A stretch of 64,000 nt of DNA from Cordilura impudica (taxonomy: Eukaryota; Arthropoda; Insecta; Diptera; Scathophagidae), in the NCBI GenBank assembly GCA_963682025.1, contig OY821517.1, forward strand, positions 96,145,946 through 96,209,945. Direction: 5' to 3'. Below the pieces are notes generated by a model. The model saw only the letters and a program-made list of their open reading frames with translations. It was not told the origin of the DNA and did no database searches. Position 1 is the first letter of the stretch; each line of letters begins with the position of its first letter. The translations under genes and the position numbers were made by a program. Shown here in pieces: positions 55,600-64,000 of the stretch.

Positions 55600-56020
55600 A
55601 ATTTTGTCAAAACTCGTTCTCGTCGCCTCTCCAAACTATGCGATTGCAAAAGCGAACGATTTTTGAGTCAGTGAAGCATTATGCCAGAATAGCTGTGAAT
55701 CCATCGGGCAAAACCATTCATGAAGATGACGTTTGTAAAATATTAAAAAAAAAAATTAGTTTGGCGAAAAAGTGGAACTGCATTAAATAATAAAATTCCT
55801 TTGCCAACGGATAAACATATTGTGGCATTATGGTTTGGAGTGGTATGATAGGAACAAATAAGGTAGAGAAACATTTTAAAACAATATTTTAAAATGAAGC
55901 GCACAACAAGAGCGCCTTGCAAAAGATTTTTGGTTTCAACAAGATAATGAACCAAAACATACAATGCACAATGTCAAGCTGTGGTTGCTCTACAATACTA
56001 CAAAACTACAAATCAATTGA
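55600..56020 (+). pseudogene. Tc1-like transposase relic
   Basis: Short plus-strand blocks in three frames: VWRSGTALNNK (55765), HIVALWFG (55815), then RLAKDFWFQQDNEPKHT (55908-55960) and NVKLWLLYN (55970). The FQQDN.PKHT motif holds the second catalytic aspartate of Tc1-like enzymes. Only the core remains. Confidence 0.75.
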
Positions 56021-56950
56021 AATCACTTCCAGTCAGCCGGTCCTATGGACTCGCACTAAGTTTCAAGAATTCTACTATCTAAGTAATCTACATTTTGTGT
56101 TTTGTAACACATGTGTTAACCCACTTGTACGAAGCCACGCAGTAAATATAAGAGAACTTTATAAATTATATAGAAACAATCTGATGAATGCTGAAATTCC
56201 AGATACCGGTCCGATAAAGACTAAAGTGTAGTTATAAATTTTAGAAATACATGCTTTTTTCTGCTCTACCATGCACCATTGAAAACAAAATAAAAAAATT
56301 GATTATTAATTACCGTATTAATTGCAGTATGTCTTAAAAATGACGTCAAAATCTAACCAACTTTATAAACTATAATTTATGAACTGACACAAGTTTTGAA
56401 GTCTCTAGTTGTGTTAATATTTTAGATATAATTAGGGATAGATATCTGATTTGTTCGGGAAGGGCCACGTTAAACAAAATTTAATCTATTTATACCAAAA
56501 AGGTTTCAGAGACCATAACAAATAACTAAAAAAAAAATTCTGAACTTCGGTTCATTCGTTCGCAACTTTATTAGCTACATTTGAACAGCAATTCAATTTT
56601 ATGAACAAAGATTGTAATATTTATATTTCTTATAATTTATGACCTTCAATTTCAATTTTTATTTAAATCGTTATAGTTAATATGATTTGCTTAATTCAGC
56701 AATCATTTAAAATTTACCACACTCAAAAGGCTACGGAAAAAATGGGTTTTGACTTTTTTCAATTTAGTTGAAGTTTACTTCAAGTTACAAAACAGACAAT
56801 TTTTATAACTCTAATTACTAGTTATGAACTTGTGGACCTTGGCTTTCCTTCTTTTTCATTTGTGATATGTATGTATGTATATGCACAAATTTATTATTTA
56901 TTATTATTTCTTACTTTCGTACTTATTCCATTAAAATTTTTTTTTAATTT
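56021..56950. other. AT-rich stretch, nothing recognised
   Basis: No recognised coding or structural feature before the second Penelope-like element. Confidence 0.5.
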
Positions 56951-56959
56951 TTTCCTAAG

Positions 56960-58600
56960 CAAAAACGATGACATATTAATTTTGAACTCGGATAAAGGTA
57001 ATAAAACTGTTGTGATGAGTAAAGATGATTACACAGAAACTAAGAAAAATTCTTTGTGAGATATGTACATACAAACGTTTGAAAAAGGATCCAACTTCAA
57101 TTTTAGAAAACAAAAATAATGTTTTAATAGAAAAATTTTATAACTTAAACATCTTAACTATGAAGGAGAAAAATAAACTTGTTACAAAAACATCTGTAGC
57201 ACCAAGAATATACGGCTTACCTAAAATTCATAAAGAAGGTATCCTCTAAGACTCATGCGTTCCTCAATAAATTCTCCAGCATATGGTCTTTGTAATTATG
57301 TAGTTGACATTTTAAAAATTTAACCAGATACTCTGAATATAATGTTAAAGATGCTATCGAGTTCAAAATGAGAATTAACAACTCTATGATCTATGATGAT
57401 GAAATACTAATTTCTTTTGATGTAGAGAAGTGGAATGTTATAGAAAAATATACAAAAATTCCAAAACAATTGTTTATGGAAATCCTTACTTTTTGTATTA
57501 AAGATACTCGTTATTTTAAATATGACAATTATATTTATTTATGAACAAAGAAAAGGGATGCCTATGGGGTCACCAACATCACCAGTCATTGCTGATATAT
57601 TAATGGAAGACCTATTAGACTATTCAGTTAAAATTATGGACATAAAACCTAGGATTCTAAAAAAATACGTAGATGATATTTTTTATATTTTAAAAATAGA
57701 CAAAGTAGAAGATACTTTTAAGATTTTAAATTCATTCCACCGACAAATCCAATTTACGAAAAAAGAAGAAAAAGATAATCAATTACCATTTTTAGACACT
57801 TAGTTAGATTGGTATCAGAAACCTACGTCGTCAGGAAGACTGATAAGTTTTCACTCAAAACATCCCAGAAGGATAATTATAAATACTGCAACGAACTTTA
57901 TAAAAAGCGTTCTTGATATAAGTGATGATGTTTTTCATAAGGATAACAAGGAAAAAATCATTCACATCCTTAAGAAAAATGATTTCCCAATAAAAAAAAT
58001 TCTGGAGTTAGTAAAACACGTAGAAAACAAGAAAATTTACCAGAAAGAAGAAAACACGCAGAAAGTTTACAAATCAGTAACTTATGTCCAAGGTTATTTG
58101 GAGAGAATTAAAAACTCAAATATTTGTGATAAAGAAAAATTTTAAATTGTCCTTAAAACTTGTAACACTATAAACAAATTATTTAGTAAAACTAGTATGA
58201 CAAAAATAGAAAATGAAGATAAGTCGAACGTCATTTACAAGATCAATTGTGGAGGAGACGTGTCTAATATTTGCGATAAAGTGTACGTTGGGACTACGAA
58301 AACAAAGCTAAAAACGTGACTTTCATCCCATAAGTCTGATCATAAAGCAGTAAACAAACAAATTGAGCAAAAAACTGCGCTTGCGGCCCACAGTACTTTG
58401 GGCATAAACCAAATTTCAACGATGTGTACATTTTACAAGAAGAGAATAACTATGCTAAGAGATATACTCTAGAAATGTTACACATAATTGATGTACAACC
58501 GAATAAAAGACTAAACTTTAAAACAGATACGGACAAATTTGCTCAATTGTACAGGCAGACAGTAAACAAATACCGTCAACTTAGACATAAAACTAGTTGA
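56960..58600 (+). pseudogene. Second Penelope-like element: RT plus GIY-YIG endonuclease
   Basis: Plus-strand NSDKGNKTVVMSKDDY (56988 onward) starts the RT leader, followed by APRIYGLPKIHKEG (57198), a gap with stops, SFDVEK (57414), KGMPMGSPTSPVIADILM (57550), the catalytic KKYVDDIFYI (57660) and FLDT (57790). A tail with lysine-rich helices leads to the endonuclease block VIYKINCGGDVSNICDKVYVGTTK (58230-58300, shown in part) and SSHKSDHK. This is the same RT-GIY-YIG layout as 45427-47850 but clearly another lineage. Stops at 57058, 57248, 57801, 58143 and 58317 among others inactivate it. Confidence 0.88.
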
Positions 58601-59156
58601 ATATATAATGTGAACAGAAATAGACGCTTTCAACTGCGCGATAATAAAAACAGAAAACACAATGTATATAATCGTTATTAGTATTGGTTAAATCAATGTT
58701 TTTCTGTAAAATTAAAAAATTAGATATTAAGTGTATTTATGTTTTAGATTTCTGAAGATGAACAGCGATGCTGTTCGAAATATCAAAAATAAAAATAATA
58801 ATTAGAAAACCAAAAAGTAAAGAACTTGATTTTTATTATTAAAACCACATGACCTTCAGCCTAACAAACCAAAAACTATATTACAACACAACAGGTCAAC
58901 AATAAAACTATCAGCATAAATTTTTTTTTAATTTTTATTGCAGTCCTAAAATATATATTCAGCAAAAAATATATTTTAGAAATATCTATCAAATCAGAAA
59001 AATTTAGGAATTATTAACTTTGAGTTCAACCGATGGCAACGACGATGTTAAACATGTTGCAGAATGAGTATTTCCACACTTAAACCATAAATTTTATATA
59101 CAATTTTATATACAATTTTATATACAAATAAAATTATTTTCTTTTATATATATATA
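58601..59156. other. Penelope 3' flank and AT-rich DNA
   Basis: Apart from the hairpin at 58752-58780 and a short ATATACAATTTT tandem repeat (59094-59128), nothing is recognised. Confidence 0.5.
58752..58780 (+). ncRNA. Hammerhead-like hairpin at the Penelope 3' end
   Basis: CTGAAGA, one T, a 7-bp stem GAACAGC/GCTGTTC with loop GAT, then GAAA. The CUGANGA-stem II-GAAA arrangement is that of the hammerhead ribozyme core, and Penelope elements are known to carry hammerhead motifs. The extra T between CTGAAGA and the stem departs from the consensus and flanking stems I and III are not evident, so catalysis is doubtful. Confidence 0.4.
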
Positions 59157-59318
59157 TCTATACTAATATAATAAAGATGTAATGTGTGTTTGTTTGTTTG
59201 TTTGTTTGTTTGTAGGAGGTAATCTCCGTAACTACCCATCTGATCTTCTTGAAATTTTCACAGTCTCACTGCGGATATGGGAAGTGCTATAGGCTATAAT
59301 TTTTTAAATATTTTTTGT

Positions 59319-60190
59319 GGGCGTGGCACCTCCCACACAAAGTAAATTTTTAATATTATATACATATATTGAGTACTATGATAGGGAGAGCTTTGCAAAT
59401 TTGTGTGAGGTCACCTATTGTTAATATTAGTAGCTACGCCGGAAATGGGCGGGATCGGATAAGTGGGCGTAGTACCACCCATACAAGTAATAGTTCAATA
59501 TTATATATCTCGAGTAATGTGACAGGATGATCTTTTAAAATTTTTCTGATGCCACCTATTATTAATGTGAGTAGTCGGATGCAAAATGGGCAGTATCGGA
59601 CCAATATGCGTGGCACTTGCCATACAAGGTAAATATAAAATGCCATATATCTGGAGTGCTGTAATAGTGAGAGTCTTGGGACTTTGTGTGAGGCCATAAG
59701 TTATTCATTTGATTAGTTAGACATAAAATGGGCGTAATCGGAGCAGTGGCCGTGGCACCGCCTATACAAATTAAATATATGATATCATATAACTGGTGTG
59801 CTAAAAAAGGAAGCTTTGACATTTTGCACGAGCCTATCAGATCTTAGTATGAGTAGTCGAACAAAAAATTGGCGGGTTCACTCCAATGGGCGTGGCACTC
59901 CCCATGCAAAGTAACTATTTAATGTCATATATCTGGAGTACTGTAAAAGAGAGAGCTTTGTGGTTTTGCGTGAGCCCATAGGTTCCTTGTGTGATTAGTC
60001 GAACAACAAAATGGACATGATCGGAGCAGTGGGCATAGCAACGCCCATGCAAAGTAGATATCTAATATCATATAACCGGTGTGGTATAAAAGGGAAAGAC
60101 TCGACATTTTGCTTGAGTCCATCAGATATTAATGTGAGTAGTCCAATAAAAATTGGGCGGGATGGGATTAGTGGGCGTGGTACCTCCTAT
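59319..60190. repeat. Minisatellite of about 142-bp units inside the composite Helitron
   Basis: The anchor GGGCGTGGCACC-type motif recurs at about 59320, 59465, 59607, 59751, 59889, 60030 and 60172. Each unit also contains ATATCTGGAGTACTGTAATA and GTGAGTAGTCGG-like blocks. Units are diverged, so the array is old. Confidence 0.8.
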
Positions 60191-60269
60191 ATAAAAATGT
60201 GAAGTGCTACAAAAGCGACAGTCTTTCGACAAGTACATTAGTTATCAATGTGATTTGTCGCGCAAAATA

Positions 60270-60390
60270 TATCTCCAAAATCAGAAATCGCCAAACTCAA
60301 AAATCGTGAAAAATAAAAATCGCTAAAAAACAAAAATCTTTAAAATCAAAAATGGGCAAAATCAAAAATCGCTAAAAAGAAAAATTGCCA
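60270..60390. repeat. AAATCGCC-type degenerate repeat
   Basis: Short version of the tract at 26466-26870, in the same position relative to the helicase remnant as in copy 1. Confidence 0.75.
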
Positions 60391-60429
60391 AATGATATTT
60401 TAAGTTCAAGGCCAATAGTTAAGTGTTGC

Positions 60430-60550
60430 TAGATCTAATTTGGAAAATCCATGTTCTTCTCATGGGCAGCTACATGTACCTTGCTCCAGGGTAGGAACGC
60501 CTAAAATCTGATAATTGTTTTACCCAATGAAAAAACAAAAATTATTGTAT
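60430..60550 (+). pseudogene. Helitron helicase C-terminal remnant, copy 2
   Basis: Plus strand reads SHGQLHVPCSRVGTPKI, two stops, then a decayed MKKQKLLY end. It corresponds to the open copy at 27604-27720 and to the C-terminal block of Pif1-like Helitron helicases. Confidence 0.75.
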
Positions 60551-61438
60551 ATCAGCAAGTATCGAAATAAAAAAATCTATAGTAATAATCTATACTTGCA
60601 TAATAAAGAGGAAATGTGTGTTTGTTTGTTTGTAGGAGGTAATCTCCGTAACTACTCATCTGATGTTCCTGAAATTTTCACATAGTCTCACTGCAGATAT
60701 GAGAGTGCAACAGGCTTTAATTTTTTAATATTTTTAGTGGGCGTGGCACCGCCCATACAAAGTAAATTTTTGCTATCATATATATTAAGTACTATGATAG
60801 AGAAAGCTTTGCAAATTTGTCTCAGGTCATCTATTACACTGCTCTACAAAAAAAAAGGTAAATGATATTGCAGTGGATTTAATATAATTCGGCGGTGCTG
60901 ATTTCGAATCTGCAACCAGTTTATTCAAATTGGCTCCAGATTTTGCACAATTCACGATTATATTTTTTTGCATTTCTCAACCGATTAATTCAATAAAAAA
61001 TTTTATATTTAGTAGCCATAGCTCCAGAAAGAAAGCCCTTTCCACAGTTTAAGCCTACTTGCCTAACCTATTTTTTTAAATTTAAGTGTGTATAAATATC
61101 TCAAAAACTTTGGTAAATATAGTCGCTCAAAGTAAAAATTTAAAAAATTTTAGGGTTTCTTTAGAAAAAAAAAAAATTAAATATAAGAAGTCCGATTTTA
61201 AATATCAAAGCCAATTTTGAAAGGAAAAAGTCCAAAATTTGTATATATGTCATTTTGTATAAACAAATTATATGAACTTTTAGAACCTTTTGTAATTAAA
61301 TTTCGACTTAAAAAAAATTTTTTTTTTGGTGTACAATTCATATATTTAAAAACCATAAGTTTGCAGCCTATTCATATGACAGTTAAAACAAGATATAAAT
61401 TATATTATTTACCTAATGGTAATAAAATGAACAAAAAG

Positions 61439-63045
61439 TTACTTAAATATTTTTGTATTAGATTTTCTTTTATGTAAGCTGTCAGAACAATCACGCTGAA
61501 TGGACCAACAGTAGTCAGCCATAATGTGTCTGTCCCATCTGCCTTTATACCTTTCCTCCATAACTCTTATATCTTGATGGAACCTCTCTTCTTGTTCTTC
61601 GCTAAAATCGCCAAGATTATATGCAAACCTATCTAAGTGGCTATGTAGGTAGTGTACCTTTATGCTCATATTAGCACCCAGCTTTTCGTAGTGGAGCAGC
61701 ATATTCTTAATAAGCTCTTCATAATTGTAAGCTTTGTGGTTACCTAAAAAATTATTTACAACTTCGGCAAAGCTGGACCATGCTGACAGTTCCACATTGT
61801 TCATATTGTTTTTAAAATTAGGATCGTTGATTAGCTTACGAATTTTAGGGCAATCAAATATTCCAGCTTTTAATTTCTCAATACTTAATCCAGGGAACGA
61901 CTTACAAATGTATGCGAAGCAATTACCGTGTTTGTCCAAAGCCTTAACAAACTGTTTCATAAGCCCCAGCTTAATATGTAGCGGTAGTAAAATTATTTTT
62001 TCCCTGTCCACCAAGGGCGCATTAATGATGTCCGCAGCACCTACAACCAGGCTTTTTCTTAAAGGCCAGGTCACTTGTTTCCAGTGATCTTGCTTCGCTC
62101 TACTATCCCACAAGCAGATAAAACAAGGATTTTTGGTATATCCACTTTGCTGCCCAAGCAAGAAGTTTACCATTTTTAGATCAACACAAACAGATAACTG
62201 ATGTTGATGATAGCAGATCTTTTCTAATACCTTTTTGACATTTTCGTATTGTTCCTTAAGTTTTGTAGAGTGAGCAATTGGGATACAGCCATATATGTTA
62301 CCGTTGTGCAATAACACACTTTTAAAGCTTCTAGTAGAGCTGTCAATGAAAAGGCGCCAGTCCTCTGGAATAAATTCCATTCCCATTTTACGAAAAAGTT
62401 CAGGAATATTATTGCAGTACACAAGATCTTCATCTTCGCTGAAATATGGCAGAAAGCCCTCGTTTCTTGTCCGATAAAAAGTTATTTTAGTTTCTGGCTG
62501 TAAGCAATTTTTTTCTTTTAGTCTGGATGCTAAAAGTTCAGCAGCTTCCTTTGAGAGACTGAGGTCACGTATCAAATCGCTGAGTTCCTCTTGTGAGAAT
62601 CGGTGAGATTTTCCAATATCTACTTCATACTCACTTTCACTGCTACCAACTGCTTCCATTTCATCTACTATTGCACTAATATTGGAATGACATCGCTATG
62701 TGGTAAAGGCCGCTTAGCAGATTCCAAATTGGGATACTACACTTCTTCTTCTTGAATCGATTGATTTCATTTATATTTACCATACAAAAATAGCAATCAT
62801 TATAATGATTTTTTGGTTCCCTCCACAACATAGGCACACCGAACTTCAAACTGCGTTTTTCATCATTTTTCCACAGTCGTAATGATTCTACGCAATTTTT
62901 ACAAACTTTATGAGGAACCCAAGGCTTCCCTTGATTGGTAATCGATATTCCAAAATACTGCAAGTACAATTGCTTTACCATGTCGGTGATATTTTGCTTT
63001 CTCTTTTCTTGAGCATATTCCCCGCAAATGTAGCAAAATCAATAG
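61439..63045 (-). pseudogene. Probable transposase of the CAC-ended element (copy 2), core intact
   Basis: The 406-codon open stretch (62659-61439) preserves the whole core: LIRDLSLSKEAAELLASRLKE, DWRLFIDSSTRS, CVDLKMVNFLLGQQSGYTKNP, CFICLWDSR, PLHIKLGLMKQFVKALDK, LKAGIFDCPKIRKL, HYLHSHLDRFA, FSEEQEERFHQDI and IMADYCWSIQRD. Upstream, 62981-62676 gives the cysteine module (CKNCVE, CYFC) in another frame, with a frame change near 62750 and stops near 62670, and the first CxxC pair near 63030. So the N-terminal zinc-binding region is separated from the core by damage. The DNA-transposon role is inferred from the flanking inverted repeats; no textbook DDE motif is assigned. Confidence 0.78.
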
Positions 63046-63082
63046 CTGCTGTTTTTAGAAAAAAAATTTTGACTTTGAGCGA

Positions 63083-63297
63083 CTATATTTCCATAGCCAT
63101 TTAGATAGATTCGCATATAATCTTGGCGATTTTAGCGAAGAACAAGGAGAGAGGTTCCATCAAGATATAAGAGTTATGGAGGAAAGGTATCAAGGCAGAT
63201 TGGACAGACACATGATGGCTGACTACTGTAGGTCCATTCAGCGTGATTGTTCTGACAATTTCCATAAAAGAAAATGTAATAAAAAAATATTTAAATA
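63083..63297 (+). pseudogene. Inverted duplicate of the transposase C terminus
   Basis: Plus-strand HLDRFAYNLGDFSEEQGERF, then HQDIRVMEERYQGRLDRHMM and DYCRSIQRDCSD end at a TAA near 63297. It repeats the last ~65 residues of the minus-strand gene with scattered differences, which shows it came from a sister copy and not from a very recent duplication in place. The join at 63067-63083 lies in a GACTTTGAGCGACTATATTT sequence that also belongs to the terminal repeat. Confidence 0.85.
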
Positions 63298-63944
63298 ACT
63301 TTTTGTTCATTTTATTACCAATAGGTAAAGAATATAATTTATATCTTGTTTTAACTGTCATATGGATAGGCTGCAAACTTATGGTTTTTAAATATATGAA
63401 TTGTACACCAAAAAAAAATTTTTTTTTAAGTCGAAATTTAATTACAAAAGGTTCAAAAATTGCATATAATTTGTTTATACAAAATGACATGTATACAAAT
63501 TTTGGACTTTTTCCTTTCAAAATTGGCTTTGATATTTAAAATCGGACTTCTTCTTATATTTCAATTTTTTTTTTCTAAAAAAACCCTAAAATTTTTTTAA
63601 ATTTTTAATTTGAGCGATTATATTTACCAAAGTTTTTGAGATATTTGTACACACTTAAATTTAAAAAATAGGGTAGGCAAGTAGGCTTAAACTGTGTAAA
63701 GGGCTTTCTTTCTGGAGCTATGGCTACTAAATTTAAAATTTTTTATTGAATTAATCGGTTGAGAAATGCAAAAAAAAATATAATCGTGAATTGTGCAAAA
63801 TCTAGAGCCAATTTGAATAAACTGGTTGCAGATTCGAAATCAGCAACCTCGACTTGAGTGAGCGTAAGCGTGAGCCCTTTCATAATGATTCGGAAGTGGG
63901 CGGGAGGGGAAGGGTGTAGCGATGCACACCGGGTTACATCTAGT

Positions 63945-64000
63945 ATTTTATAAAATACTATTAATACCATTATGTATTATATATTATATATATAAGAGTT
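63945..64000. other. AT-rich right edge
   Basis: Short TATATA-rich flank after the Helitron end; nothing recognised. Confidence 0.5.

Larger units (their letters stand above)
60837..63846 (-). mobile_element. CAC-ended DNA transposon, copy 2, with rearranged right end
   Basis: Left end CACTGCTCTACAAAA starts at 60837 after TTA within the Helitron. The GGTGCTGATTTCGAATCTGC block at 60895 returns inverted at 63827-63846, and the two sides match for about 750 bp. The arms include not only terminal repeat but also the last ~60 codons of the gene, so the right end is an inverted duplicate of the 3' end. About 55 bp of the right terminus is missing. Gene order and ends are related to 19118-21736. 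Confidence 0.8.
59157..63943 (+). mobile_element. Composite Helitron, copy 2, interrupted by a CAC-ended transposon
   Basis: Starts A|TCTATACTAATATAATAAAG at 59157 and ends CTAG at 63940-63943 followed by T. A second 5' start lies at 60589. Removing the insertion at 60837-63846 leaves about 1.77 kb, the same size and order as the inverted copy at 27119-28884: GTTT tract, minisatellite units, AAATCGCC stretch, helicase remnant, inner 5' start, short tail unit with GGTGT..ACACC hairpin. Confidence 0.8.

Noticed and set aside
58752..58780. A fully functional hammerhead ribozyme
   Set aside because: An extra base lies between CTGAAGA and stem II and stems I and III are not evident; kept only as a hammerhead-like hairpin.
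1..64000. tRNA or rRNA genes
   Set aside because: No cloverleaf with A/B-box motifs or rRNA-like conserved block was recognised by eye; a covariance search was not possible.

Overview
The window looks like intergenic heterochromatin-like DNA of an insect, most likely a higher (schizophoran) fly. It is strongly AT-rich, has no recognisable host gene, and is built almost entirely of transposable elements, many nested in one another. The mix points to Diptera: an errantivirus with an env gene, a DINE-1/INE-1-like non-autonomous Helentron family, Jockey/LOA-type LINEs, Penelope-like elements, mariner, Tc1, Transib, PIF/Harbinger and CTAG-ending Helitrons. I cannot name the species. Almost every coding stretch is a relic, although several are only lightly damaged.

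Layout. 1-5.25 kb: a minus-strand LINE (ORF1, endonuclease, reverse transcriptase) split by two DINE-like insertions, one of which contains a second inverted copy. 5.25-10.4 kb: a DINE tail, then a 5'-truncated minus-strand errantivirus (3' LTR, env, integrase, RT/RNase H, protease, end of gag), then another DINE tail. 11.43-13.55 kb: a Transib element with both terminal repeats and a CGCCG target duplication, interrupted by a DINE copy. 13.66-17.07 kb: an inverted DINE copy holding a complete 2.7-kb Harbinger element with both of its genes. 17.44-17.83 kb: a 389-bp Helitron. 19.12-21.74 kb: first copy of a CAC-ended DNA transposon with long terminal inverted repeats. 25.0-28.9 kb: a DINE copy, Helitron-related repeats and a composite Helitron. 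28.9-36.95 kb: a MITE, a Tc1 relic and a large inverted duplication (arms about 2.4 and 2.1 kb) made of Harbinger, Helitron, Jockey and Tc1 fragments.

37.75-40.48 kb: an unclassified DNA element with a perfect 10-bp target duplication. 40.9-41.7 kb: a truncated mariner. 44.0-44.95 kb: a second Transib transposase relic. 45.4-47.85 kb: a lightly damaged Penelope-like element with a GIY-YIG endonuclease. 49.0-52.5 kb: a second EN-RT LINE. 53.5-55.5 kb: a LOA-like LINE relic. 55.6-56.0 kb: a Tc1 relic. 57.0-58.8 kb: a second Penelope-like element ending in a hammerhead-like hairpin. 59.16-63.94 kb: a second copy of the composite Helitron, carrying a CAC-ended transposon whose 3' end is duplicated in inverted orientation.

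The genes do not form a host pathway; what links them is mobility. Non-autonomous families (DINE, Helitron, MITEs) lie beside relics that could have supplied enzymes in trans. Nesting gives relative ages: LINE before outer DINE before inner DINE; Transib before DINE; DINE before Harbinger; composite Helitron before the second CAC element. The least explained items are the 10-bp-duplication element, the CAC-ended element, the composite Helitron and the large inverted duplication.
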